A DNA stretch of 64,000 nucleotides, taken from positions 558,001 to 622,000 of the forward strand of contig NZ_CP147243.1 in assembly GCF_037198285.1 (NCBI RefSeq), in the 5' to 3' direction. Shown piece after piece: positions 9,775 to 17,520 of the stretch (the stretch's first letter is position 1; each line of letters opens with the position of its first letter). A program made the position numbers and the translations under genes. This stretch comes from Haladaptatus sp. DJG-WS-42. Lineage in GTDB: Archaea; Halobacteriota; Halobacteria; Halobacteriales; Halococcaceae. The notes beneath the pieces are model-generated. The model had not been told where the DNA came from and searched no databases. It was given only the letters and a program-made list of their open reading frames with translations.

Positions 9775-10884
9775 ATGAAATCAGAGACGTCCCTCTTCGA
9801 CAAACTCACTCTCGGGTCGCTCACACTCGACAACCGCGTCGGTCTCGCACCAATGACGAGAACGAGCGCGACCGAGGACGGAACTGCAACCGCGGAGATG
9901 GCTCGCTACTACGCGAAGTTCGCCCGTGGCGGCTTTTCGTTCCTCATCACCGAGGGCACCTACACCGACAAAACCCACAGTCAGGGGTATCACAACCAGC
10001 CCGGCCTCGCAACCGATGAGCAGGCCGCCTCGTGGGAACGCGTCGTGGACGCGGTACACGACGAAGACAGCGCCATCTTCGCTCAACTGATGCACGCTGG
10101 GTCACAGGCACAGGGCAACCGCTTCACGGACGAGACCATCGCGCCCGCCGCCGTCCAGCCAAAAGGCGAACAGAGTCCCCTCTACGGCGGCGAAGGCGAG
10201 TTCCCCGTCCCGCGCAAGATGACACACGAAGACATCTCCTCGGTCATTGAGGGCTTCGCCGCCTCCGCAAAACGCGCCGAAGACGCTGGTTTCGACGGCG
10301 TGGAGATTCACAGCGCGAACGGGTACCTGCTCCACACGTTCCTCTCTGCTGAGTACAACACGCGCGACGACGAGTACGGTGGCACAGCCGAAAATCGTGT
10401 TCGCTTCACCCGCGACATTGTCGAAGCCATCCAAGAAGCCACCGCAGACGACTTCGGCGTCGGCGTCCGCATCTCACAGGCGATGGTGAGCGACGAAGAA
10501 CACAAATGGGATGGCGGCGAAGACGACGCCGCCGTCTTCTTCGACGCCCTGAGCGAGGCTGGTGCAGACTACATCCACACGACCGACGGCGACGCAACCG
10601 CCCCAACGTTCGGTGACGACGGGCCGACGCTCGCCGAAGCCGCCGTTGAACACGGCGACGTCCCCGTCATCGCAAACGGTGGCCTCGGCGACCCCGAGGC
10701 GGCTCGTGAGGTCATCGACTCCGGCGCAACGCTGTTCACGCTCGGAACGAGTGCGCTCGCAAACCCGGACTGGCCAACGAAGGTCGCAAACAACGAGGCA
10801 CTCTCCGACTTCGACTTCGAAAAGACGCTGTTGCCAAAAGCCACCATCAGCGACTTCGAAGTTCCGGCCCCCGCTGACGACTGA
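9775..10884 (+). CDS. NADH:flavin oxidoreductase / old yellow enzyme family protein
   Basis: The ATG at 9775 is preferred over the in-frame TTG (9769) and GTG (9772); it gives 369 residues starting MKSETSLFDKLTLGSL. The TIM-barrel features of the FMN-dependent old yellow enzyme family are present. These are the early NRVGLAPMTRTSA segment, the active-site HSANGYLLHTFLS (His and Asn that bind the substrate oxygen), the YGGTAENRVRFTRD loop, and the late FMN-phosphate strand VIANGGLGDPEAA with TLGTSALANPD. Such enzymes reduce activated alkenes with NAD(P)H. The physiological substrate is not predictable. The gene stands alone after the long non-coding region. Confidence 0.92.
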   Translation: MKSETSLFDKLTLGSLTLDNRVGLAPMTRTSATEDGTATAEMARYYAKFARGGFSFLITEGTYTDKTHSQGYHNQPGLATDEQAASWERVVDAVHDEDSAIFAQLMHAGSQAQGNRFTDETIAPAAVQPKGEQSPLYGGEGEFPVPRKMTHEDISSVIEGFAASAKRAEDAGFDGVEIHSANGYLLHTFLSAEYNTRDDEYGGTAENRVRFTRDIVEAIQEATADDFGVGVRISQAMVSDEEHKWDGGEDDAAVFFDALSEAGADYIHTTDGDATAPTFGDDGPTLAEAAVEHGDVPVIANGGLGDPEAAREVIDSGATLFTLGTSALANPDWPTKVANNEALSDFDFEKTLLPKATISDFEVPAPADD

Positions 10885-10899
10885 ACCTACCCTGCGTTC

Positions 10900-11094
10900 A
10901 TGTTCCCGTTTCGGAACGGCAATGGCCCGACCAGTGAGCGGCTGCGATGGTCGATTCGACAGTCGCTACTCATGGCTCTCACTGACAGCGATATCGGTGC
11001 CGCGTATCTGTGCTGCGCGCGCCCGGAGACGGCCCGGCGAGTGAGACACAGTCTCCGCTCGAAATCGGGTGCAGCAATCGACTTCGTCGACTAA
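10900..11094 (+). CDS. Small hypothetical protein (doubtful)
   Basis: A 64-codon frame fills most of the 249-bp gap between the flavin oxidoreductase and the aldo/keto reductase. It begins MFPFRNGNGPTSERLRW. It is basic and Arg-rich, unlike typical acidic haloarchaeal proteins, and resembles nothing I know. It may be untranslated. It is listed because nothing else explains the gap. Confidence 0.2.
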   Translation: MFPFRNGNGPTSERLRWSIRQSLLMALTDSDIGAAYLCCARPETARRVRHSLRSKSGAAIDFVD

Positions 11095-11133
11095 CGTCGC
11101 GTCGTGGTGAAAAGTGTCCGAATCACCCCAGTC

Positions 11134-11934
11134 CTACCACGGCGCGAAATCTGAGTCGATGAGTCGGTTTTCTACGTCGAGACCGTCAAGGCGCTCTTTG
11201 TCCGCGGTCGTCAGTTCAATGAACTGGCTCTCAAAATTCGCGCGAAGATGCTGCTCGTTGCTCGACTTCGGAATTGCGGTAATCCCGTTCGCCCGGAGCC
11301 ACGCCAGGCTAATCTGGGCCGGTGTCGCGTCGTAGTTCTCGGCGACGGCTTCGATGTCGGAATTGTTAGCCACCTCGTTTCGCGCAATCGGTGAGTAGGC
11401 GACGAGTTCGATGTCGTGGCCTGCGCCGTAGATGCGCAGATTTTGCTGCTGAAGGAGTGGGTGGCATTCGACTTGATGCGCGAAAATCGGCGCGTCGAGG
11501 TGCTCTCGCGCCTCGTCGAGCAAGTCAGTCGTGAAATTCGAGACGCCGACGTGTTCGATGCTGCCAGCTTCGTACAACTCGTCGAACGCAGCGAGCGTGG
11601 CTTCAGGGTCGTACTCGCCCGCTGGCCAATGAACGTAGAGCAGGTCGAGGGAGTCGAGGCTGAGGCGGTCGAGACTCTCCTGTGCCCCTGAGAGGACGTC
11701 GTCGTAGCCGAGCTTGTCTGGCCAGAGTTTCGTCGCGACGAACAGCTCGTCTCGTGGGACAGCCGACTGTGCGATTCCCGCGCCGACGGCGTCCTCGTTA
11801 TCGTAGTGTTGGGCCGTGTCGATGTGCCGATAGCCAATGTCGAGTGCCGTCTCGACCGCTTGTGTCGCCTCGTCGCCTTTCATCCCGTACGTCCCGAGGC
11901 CGAGTCGAGGCATCTCAGGCTGCTGCTCTTCCAT
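11134..11934 (-). CDS. Aldo/keto reductase
   Basis: The 266-residue protein has a complete AKR barrel signature. DIGYRHIDTAQHYDNED holds the catalytic Asp and Tyr, FVATKLW holds the catalytic Lys, and LLYVHWP holds the active-site His. IPKSSNEQHLRANFES is the C-terminal NADPH-binding stretch. It reduces aldehydes or ketones with NADPH; the closest pattern is the 2,5-diketo-D-gluconate reductase-like branch (AKR5). It shares no operon with its neighbours, though the LUD gene lies 63 bp upstream on the same strand. Start 11934 gives MEEQQPEMPRLGLGTYG. Confidence 0.92.
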   Translation of the reverse strand: MEEQQPEMPRLGLGTYGMKGDEATQAVETALDIGYRHIDTAQHYDNEDAVGAGIAQSAVPRDELFVATKLWPDKLGYDDVLSGAQESLDRLSLDSLDLLYVHWPAGEYDPEATLAAFDELYEAGSIEHVGVSNFTTDLLDEAREHLDAPIFAHQVECHPLLQQQNLRIYGAGHDIELVAYSPIARNEVANNSDIEAVAENYDATPAQISLAWLRANGITAIPKSSNEQHLRANFESQFIELTTADKERLDGLDVENRLIDSDFAPW

Positions 11935-11997
11935 GGGTGAAACGGAGTGACGGCGAGCAAAGAGAATTGGGACTGGGTGTGAAACGGCGAGTTCGGC

Positions 11998-12654
11998 CTA
12001 GAAGCCGAGGTCGTCGCGGACGAGCACGAGCGTCGTGCGCCCTTCGGTCGTCTCGTGGCGGTAGATGAGTTGCTTCGCAATCACACTACCAACGCCGTAG
12101 GCGTCCTGCGCGCGGGCGTCTTCAAGCGGATACGCGACGTCTTCGAGGCGGTCGAGCGCCGCGGACAAGTCCTCGACAATTTTGTTCGTCCCGGCGACGA
12201 GCAGGAGATTCTTCGCCGCGAACGGATACGCCCCGATACGACTCCCGGAGGCGTCTGCGGCCACCAACTCGCCAGATTTCGCGATGGCGTTGACGCTCCC
12301 GAGGAAGTAGTCGGCCGTCTGCGCCTCACGCCGGGCGTCGAATCGCGCCTCGTCGTCCTCGATGGCAACGACCTCTGCGTGGAGGTTCTCCCAGTCGTGG
12401 TCGCCCTCGTTCAGATAGTCCATGAACCCGATTTCTTCGAGCGTCGTGGAGTGGCCGTCCATCACCGACGCACCGGCTGGAATCTGGCCAATGAGTTCCT
12501 CGTTCGCTTCCTCCGCAGAATCAACAACTACGACGTTGAAACCACGAGCCTCTAGGTTCTCGACCGCCGCGTCGAGTTCCGCCTCGCTCGGGCGTTCGTC
12601 AAGTGCTTCGTCGTACGATACCTCGTCCTCGTAATCGGCCTTTGTCTGTGACAT
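11998..12654 (-). CDS. LUD domain-containing protein (LutC/YkgG-like)
   Basis: The 218-residue acidic protein contains the LUD fold: FNVVVVDSAEEANEELI, then GASVMDGHSTTLEEIGF, and the later VGTNKI-like stretch LLLVAGTNKIVEDL. In bacteria LUD proteins are subunits of lactate utilisation systems (LutB/LutC), but single-gene LUD proteins such as this one have no assigned activity. No iron-sulfur LutA/LutB partner is nearby. The ATG at 12654 yields MSQTKADYEDEVSYDE, a typical acidic haloarchaeal N terminus. Confidence 0.85.
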   Translation of the reverse strand: MSQTKADYEDEVSYDEALDERPSEAELDAAVENLEARGFNVVVVDSAEEANEELIGQIPAGASVMDGHSTTLEEIGFMDYLNEGDHDWENLHAEVVAIEDDEARFDARREAQTADYFLGSVNAIAKSGELVAADASGSRIGAYPFAAKNLLLVAGTNKIVEDLSAALDRLEDVAYPLEDARAQDAYGVGSVIAKQLIYRHETTEGRTTLVLVRDDLGF

Positions 12655-12832
12655 TGTTGTATGGGCGTGCGCCAGCGCCTTCGCTCAGGGACTGACACAC
12701 CAGAGTTCCGTACCTTCATTTTGGACTGGGCACACAAAAGCGCTCGCGGACATCGGTGTCAGCAGGTGACGCGAGTGTTAGTGGGGTGAGTTGGCTACAA
12801 CACTGAAGGCACATCGCCACCGTCACCAACGC

Positions 12833-12973
12833 ATGGGAATCTGTCCATACTGCGAGAACAGCGTCTCAGCCGTCGAAGAAGTCATCCAAGAAGGTCAGGT
12901 CCTCGTTTCCCAATGGGTGTGTCCGAGCTGTAATTACATCCTTGGCGTGGCCGCGAGTGAAGGTGGAAGGTAG
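12833..12973 (+). CDS. Small zinc-ribbon protein (46 aa)
   Basis: From the ATG at 12833 the frame encodes 46 residues with two CxxC knuckles, CPYC near the N terminus and CPSC about 30 residues later. This is a single zinc ribbon. Such micro-proteins are widespread in haloarchaea and are often misannotated or missed. They usually bind one Zn2+ and may contact nucleic acid or protein. The longer in-frame GTG or TTG starts upstream add a basic, His-rich leader that looks non-coding. It is unlinked by strand to the LUD gene on its left. Confidence 0.7.
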   Translation: MGICPYCENSVSAVEEVIQEGQVLVSQWVCPSCNYILGVAASEGGR

Positions 12974-13104
12974 GTCGGGGTACATGGACAACGCGGACGG
13001 GACGTTGTAAGAGGTTCCACGTAGCTCGATATTGTACATGCTACTTCCTTCTGACACGGCCTGACCTGCCAAAGGTTCATCACATCATACCGGGTGTGAT
13101 AGGT

Positions 13105-13770
13105 ATGGTTGATATTCAATCACTATGGGGGTCAATAAAGGGGGACGTGGTCAGGTTTTTCGATAGCTGGAATATATTGGGTGGAATAGGAGTCGTAATA
13201 ATAGGCGCAGTTTCGTGGGTCGTAGGCGAATTTTCAACCGAAAGCGTACTGGTCACGGTTACAGGGCTATACGCCTATATCGCTTTTAATCAAATGCGTG
13301 AGTCAAGATTGAACCAGCCTGCCAGTCGTCTTGCAGTACGCCCTCACTTTCGTCAACTCGATGATTCGGGAACCTACGACTTCGGACTCAAGAATTTCGG
13401 TGACAGTCCAGCACTCAATCTTCGGCTTAAAGCGATTCTTAGAGAAGGAGACGATTCTGTAGACACTCTAATGGTCTCTACAAAGGATTGGCACTTTCAC
13501 TTGGAAGAAAACCAGTTCATATCATTGACCACAAAGCCATCAGCTAAAGAGTCATTCGGCGACTTAACAGACGCTGATAACCCGGTTTTTGATAACTACG
13601 AGCAAAAGTCTATCGAGCTCTACTACACGTTCGAATCGAACAACGGCATCCAGTACCCCCGCGATTGGAACAAACCTTTGGAGATGGAGATCGACGATGT
13701 CGTGGAAAAATCGAACAAACCACGAATGGTCGAGTTGGCCGAAATCCGTAAGAAGTGTATTAGCTCCTGA
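13105..13770 (+). CDS. Hypothetical membrane protein, AT-rich, likely acquired
   Basis: The 221-residue frame from ATG 13105 starts MVDIQSLWGSIKGDVVRF. It has two hydrophobic segments near residues 22-40 and 46-60 (NILGGIGVVIIGAVSWVVG and SVLVTVTGLYAYIAF), followed by a soluble beta-rich domain. I do not recognise the family. Codons such as ATA, AAT and TTT are far more common than in the neighbours, and the protein is less acidic. It sits just downstream of tRNA-Val (relative to the tRNA's 3' end) and beside copies of the tRNA 3' end, consistent with a mobile-element remnant. Confidence 0.65.
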   Translation: MVDIQSLWGSIKGDVVRFFDSWNILGGIGVVIIGAVSWVVGEFSTESVLVTVTGLYAYIAFNQMRESRLNQPASRLAVRPHFRQLDDSGTYDFGLKNFGDSPALNLRLKAILREGDDSVDTLMVSTKDWHFHLEENQFISLTTKPSAKESFGDLTDADNPVFDNYEQKSIELYYTFESNNGIQYPRDWNKPLEMEIDDVVEKSNKPRMVELAEIRKKCISS

Positions 13771-13883
13771 ACGGTCTGCTAACCATTTCATCATGGCTCA
13801 TCGGTCGAATTGGGCGGGAAGCGCGCCAGTCTAAGATATTCACACAGCTCTCGTCGGCAAATTCATCTGTAGGAAGGGAGGAT

Positions 13884-13899
13884 GGGGCGGATTTGAACC
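13884..13899. repeat. Partial copy of tRNA-Val 3' end (16 bp)
   Basis: GGGGCGGATTTGAACC repeats part of the T-arm/acceptor region of tRNA-Val(CAC). It is followed at 13921-13929 by the reverse complement of GGATTTGAA, making an inverted repeat. Confidence 0.7.
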
Positions 13900-13988
13900 T
13901 CGCTCCGCTTCGTTCCCTGCTTCAAATCCTACGTGACCATTTCGACGACACGGACGACTCGCTGCGCTCGTCGGTTTTGCGCTGAGAT

Positions 13989-14016
13989 AAGTAGTGGGTC
14001 GGGGCGGATTTGAACC
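13989..14016. repeat. 28-bp perfect copy of the tRNA-Val 3' end (att-like)
   Basis: These 28 bp are identical to 14101-14128, which cover the 3' end of tRNA-Val plus six flanking bases. A direct repeat of a tRNA 3' end is the standard scar of tyrosine-recombinase integration. Only 84 bp separate the copies, so any element between them has been lost or lay beyond the outer copy. Confidence 0.75.
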
Positions 14017-14100
14017 CCAGTCGCTCCACTTCGTTTCGCTCCTTGATTCAAACCGCCCGCTCGTCACAACAGCAGTCGCTCGCGGAGTTGCTCGCGACAG

Positions 14101-14128
14101 AAGTAGTGGGTCGGGGCGGATTTGAACC
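14101..14128. repeat. 28-bp att-like core at the tRNA-Val 3' end
   Basis: This is the tRNA-side copy of the repeat at 13989-14016. It runs from six bases past the discriminator base through most of the T arm. Confidence 0.75.
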
Positions 14129-14181
14129 GCCGACTTCCTCCGTGTGAAGGAGGTATCATAACCAGCCTAGATCACCAACCC
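14107..14181 (-). tRNA. tRNA-Val (anticodon CAC)
   Basis: The reverse strand folds into a complete 75-nt cloverleaf without an intron. The acceptor stem GGGTTGG pairs with CCGACCC (one T-G pair) and the discriminator is A. The D arm is ATC...GAT. The anticodon stem CCTCC/GGAGG carries the loop TTCACAC, and the T arm is GGCGG-TTCAAAT-CCGCC. The anticodon CAC reads the valine codon GUG. CCA is not encoded, as usual in archaea. The gene's 3' end is repeated at 13989-14016, and in part at 13884-13899. Confidence 0.95.
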
Positions 14182-14210
14182 TCTGCAGTACCTCGTTTCC
14201 GACGGCTGAA

Positions 14211-14218
14211 CTTAAGGG
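14211..14218 (-). promoter_or_regulatory. TATA-like box of tRNA-Val
   Basis: CTTAAGGG on the plus strand reads CCCTTAAG on the tRNA strand, about 30 nt before the tRNA 5' end at 14181, the normal archaeal distance. Confidence 0.5.
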
Positions 14219-14243
14219 TTACTTTCGGCAGCCGAAAAAAGGC

Positions 14244-14519
14244 TTAGTCGGACGCTTCTTCGCGGCTCGACCGGTAATCATCGAGGCGTCCGCGGGCGCT
14301 GGCGATTGCCTCGCGGGTCTCACCCTCGGCTCGCTCCTGCAGCTTCTTCAGTTCATCTCGCACCTCGTCAACGCGAGAGGGCTCTGGCTCCTCGTCTTCG
14401 CGGCCAGTGAGCGTGCGGAACTTCTCCTGGATTGGCGCGAGTTCGTCTGAAACGCCGCGTTTTGCCGTCTCGCCGGCGCGCTTCAGGTAGTACTGCGTAT
14501 CTTCAAAGTGCTTGTTCAT
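14244..14519 (-). CDS. Small acidic helical protein of unknown function
   Basis: The 91-residue frame starting MNKHFEDTQYYLKRAGE is chosen because a TATA-like GTTTTATTC (14543-14551 on this strand) lies 27 nt upstream of the ATG at 14519. The longer open frame runs into the non-coding region. The protein is almost entirely charged and helical (DEVRDELKKLQERAEGETRE), with coiled-coil character. It resembles small helical proteins common in haloarchaea that have no known role. It is a single gene upstream of tRNA-Val. Confidence 0.75.
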   Translation of the reverse strand: MNKHFEDTQYYLKRAGETAKRGVSDELAPIQEKFRTLTGREDEEPEPSRVDEVRDELKKLQERAEGETREAIASARGRLDDYRSSREEASD

Positions 14520-14840
14520 ACGTATTATAATACGGCAACACTGAATAAAACCCTTATGCCCACGACAGTACGTGCGTGCTGGATTTTCATCGAGCGAAGC
14601 TGATGAAAAAATCTGCGTCGGCATCGATACCACAACACTTTTGGTTGTTTTAGGTAGACCTAAACCTGCAGGCGGTGCACAGTGAATGACCATCCGTCGC
14701 AGTCGGCGTCTGTCCCAAAGCCGACGCATGGTTGAGTGCGACGTGGCCGTTTCAGACCGTGGGCATCACCCGGTCGTTTGCACCCGTCCACTCTTTCGAC
14801 CGTCACAAATTGTTTAGCACAGCGTGTGGAAGTCGTGGCT
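14520..14840. other. Divergent intergenic region with two promoters and a strong hairpin
   Basis: The 321 bp separate the small helical protein (minus) from the MBL gene (plus). TATA-like boxes lie at 14543-14551 for the former and at 14811-14819 (TGTTTAGCA) for the latter, each 26-30 nt from the start codon. Between them, 14584-14609 can form an 11-bp stem with one bulge (TTTTCATC pairs with GATGAAAA, AGC with GCT), flanked by T and A runs. This looks like a bidirectional terminator or the residue of a small RNA. Confidence 0.5.
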
Positions 14841-15788
14841 ATGTTCACACGGTTTTCTATCCCGACGCCGTTTCGTGTCGGCGCGGTCAACGCCTACCTC
14901 TCCGGCCGAACCGTCGTTGACCCCGGCCCCGACAGCGAGGAGGCGTGGGCCGCCCTCTTAGACGGCTTCGACGAACACGGCATGACGCCTGACGAAGTCG
15001 AACAGGTTGTCGTCACCCACCCGCACCCAGACCACTTCGGCCTCGCCGCCCGGCTCCAAGCCGAAGGCGCAACCGTCATCGCCAGCCCCGAAGCCGCCCG
15101 CATCATGGCCGACTTCCCCGGCGAACTCGAACACGAACAGACCTTCTTCGCCGACTTCTTCGAGCGCAACGGCATGTCGAACGCGACCGCAAACGCCGTC
15201 GTCAACCTCCCCGAGTCGTTCCTCTCCTACGCGCCAAGCGTCGAGACCGACCACGAAGTCAGCGAGGGCGACAAAATCGAAATCAACGGCGAGCCGCTGG
15301 TCGCCCACCGCGTCACCGGTCACGCCATTGGCGAACTCATCTTCGAATTCACCGAGGGCGACGAACGCCACGCCATCATCGGCGACAACGTCCTCAACGA
15401 GATTACGCCAAACCCGCTGCTTCAGCCTCCAGAACCCGGCGAAGACGAGCGCCCGCGCCCGCTCCCGGCGTTCAACGACTCACTCCGCGCGCTCAAAGCC
15501 GAGCACTACGACCGATTCCTCCCCGGTCACCGAACCATCATCGAGAACCCGAGCCAGCGCATCCAAGAGATGCTCGACGCACACGACGACCGAACGGAGA
15601 CGGTGTACGGTCTCGTAGACGGCCCGACGACGGCCGTCGAAATCATGCACGAACTGTTCGGCGACCTCCCCGTCACCGAGTTCTTCCCCGGCATGAGCGA
15701 AGCCGTTGGCCACTTAGACGTCCTCGAAGCCCGCGGCAAGGTGCGCCAACACGAGAACGGCGGCGTCATCGTCTACGAGCGAACATGA
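14841..15788 (+). CDS. MBL-fold metallo-hydrolase
   Basis: The ATG at 14841 follows a TATA-like box by 26 nt and gives 315 residues beginning MFTRFSIPTPFRVGAVNAYL. The metallo-beta-lactamase motif THPHPDH (HxHxDH) lies near residue 57-63, with downstream metal ligands in VTGHA and IIGDNVL. The C-terminal HGLxxGHxxxI-like part is FLPGHRTII, followed by a winged-helix-like tail (TTAVEIMHELFGD), as in the LACTB2-type branch. It likely hydrolyses a thioester, lactone or phosphodiester; the substrate is unknown. It overlaps the following amidohydrolase by 4 bp, so the two are probably functionally linked. Confidence 0.9.
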   Translation: MFTRFSIPTPFRVGAVNAYLSGRTVVDPGPDSEEAWAALLDGFDEHGMTPDEVEQVVVTHPHPDHFGLAARLQAEGATVIASPEAARIMADFPGELEHEQTFFADFFERNGMSNATANAVVNLPESFLSYAPSVETDHEVSEGDKIEINGEPLVAHRVTGHAIGELIFEFTEGDERHAIIGDNVLNEITPNPLLQPPEPGEDERPRPLPAFNDSLRALKAEHYDRFLPGHRTIIENPSQRIQEMLDAHDDRTETVYGLVDGPTTAVEIMHELFGDLPVTEFFPGMSEAVGHLDVLEARGKVRQHENGGVIVYERT

Positions 15789-17512
15789 CTCGCCTCCAAG
15801 CCGTTGCTCTTGGAGACGCACCCGCAGACCTCGTTGTCCGCGGCGCACGAGTGCTGTTTCCTGAGACAGGAGCGAAGAAGAAGCGAGCCATCGCCGTCGT
15901 GGACGACCAAATCGCGGCGCTCCCCGAAGACCCCGAGCCAATCATCGGCCCCGACACGACCGTCATCGACGCAACCGGGCTCGTCGCCATCCCCGGGCTC
16001 ATCGACGCCCACACCCACATCGAAGCCCAACACGCCTTCGAATACGCCTACCCACACGTCCTCGAAGCGGGCACCACGAGCGTCATAAGCGAGTCGAACT
16101 GCCTCGGCTCGCTCTACGGCGCGACCGCTGTCGAACAGCTGCTGCGCGCAACCGCCCCGCTCGCAGTGAACGTGTTTTTCACCGTCCCTCCACAGCCACT
16201 CGTCTCCACATTCACGCCCGCGTGGGGCGATAAAACGGAGAAAGACGCGCTCTGTGACCTCCTCACCCACCCGCGCGTCGTCGGGGTTGGCGAGGTTGAC
16301 TGGATACACGTCGTCGGGCGCGACCCACCGCTGTTCGACCTCTACGACGAAGCACGAACCCTCGGCACGCCAATCAGCGGCCACGGCGCGGGCTGTAAGG
16401 GCGCGAACCTGCAGGCGTTTGCAAGCGTCGTGGACAACGACCACGAAGCCATCACGGGCGAGGAAATGATTTCCCGCCTCGAAAACGGCATCCACGCCAT
16501 CGGGCGGTCGGGAACGGTCCGCGACGACACACAAGCCGTCGTAGACGCCTACCACGAAGTCGGCCCGGCAGACCTCTCGCTTTCGACCGACAGCGTCTGG
16601 CCCGGTGACGTGCGCGAGGGGATCTACATGAACCGCGTCGTCCGCCGCGCAATCGACGCGGGTGTCACTCCCGAAGACGCGATTCGGATGGCGACGCTGA
16701 ATCCAGCAAGACACTTTGGACTCACAGACCGCGGCACGCTCTCGCCGGGCGCTCGAGCCGACATCGTCCTCCTCTCCGACCTCGAAGCAGTCGAAGTCGA
16801 GACGGTCATTTCAGGCGGCGAAGTCGTGGTCGAAAACGGCACCGCGACCGTCGAGCCAGTCCCCTACGAATACCCAGACCACTTCTACGAGAGCGTCCAC
16901 CTCCCCGAAACGCTCGACCTCACAGTGCCTGAGTCCGTCGCCCGCAACGGCACCGTCCGCGCCATCGAACACGTCACCGGCCTCTTCACCCAAGACACGC
17001 TCGCAGAGCCAGCGGTCGAAGCCGGGAATCTCGTTGCTGACCCCGACGCCGACGTGCTGAAAGTCGTCGTCATTGACCGCCATCCCGAAAGCGACGCCGA
17101 CGCCTTCGTCGGCTTCGTCACCGGCCTCGGCCTCACCTCGGGAGCCGTGGCGACAACCACCGCGTGGGAGGCCGGACTGACCATCGCCGTGGGCGCAGAC
17201 GACGAGGCAATCCATCGCGCCATCGACCACCTCCACGAGCTAGGCGGTGGCTGGACGGTCGTAGACGACAATGAACTCACCGCGTCACACCCGTGTCGCG
17301 TCGGCGGATTTTTGGCAGACATCCCAATCGACGAGGCCGCAGCAAACGTCGAAGCCGTCAGCGCAGCGCTCAGAAACCAAGGCGTCACCGCAGACCACCC
17401 CATGCTCGCGGTCGCGACGCTCACCTTCCTCGGCGTCCCGATTCTCAAACTCACCCCGCAGGGTTACGCGAACATCCTGACCAAAGAACTGGTCGGCCTC
17501 ACGCCCGAATAA
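15785..17512 (+). CDS. Adenine deaminase-like amidohydrolase, divergent
   Basis: The 575-residue protein follows the layout of adenine deaminase: an N-terminal urease-like cap, the amidohydrolase barrel with metal motif DAHTHIE, and an adenine deaminase C-terminal domain (from about residue 400). Retained barrel residues include the Glu in GVGEVDW, the His in SGHGAG and the Asp in LSTDS. However, the family's conserved DPHEIAN stretch is ESNCLG here. The C-terminal AHDSHN and RHHGTG motifs of true adenine deaminases are also replaced (AWEAGLT and DRHPESD). It is therefore likely a hydrolase on another purine or cyclic amide. The start overlaps the MBL gene by 4 bp (ATGA). Confidence 0.8.
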   Translation: MTRLQAVALGDAPADLVVRGARVLFPETGAKKKRAIAVVDDQIAALPEDPEPIIGPDTTVIDATGLVAIPGLIDAHTHIEAQHAFEYAYPHVLEAGTTSVISESNCLGSLYGATAVEQLLRATAPLAVNVFFTVPPQPLVSTFTPAWGDKTEKDALCDLLTHPRVVGVGEVDWIHVVGRDPPLFDLYDEARTLGTPISGHGAGCKGANLQAFASVVDNDHEAITGEEMISRLENGIHAIGRSGTVRDDTQAVVDAYHEVGPADLSLSTDSVWPGDVREGIYMNRVVRRAIDAGVTPEDAIRMATLNPARHFGLTDRGTLSPGARADIVLLSDLEAVEVETVISGGEVVVENGTATVEPVPYEYPDHFYESVHLPETLDLTVPESVARNGTVRAIEHVTGLFTQDTLAEPAVEAGNLVADPDADVLKVVVIDRHPESDADAFVGFVTGLGLTSGAVATTTAWEAGLTIAVGADDEAIHRAIDHLHELGGGWTVVDDNELTASHPCRVGGFLADIPIDEAAANVEAVSAALRNQGVTADHPMLAVATLTFLGVPILKLTPQGYANILTKELVGLTPE

Positions 17513-17520
17513 CGACGAAC

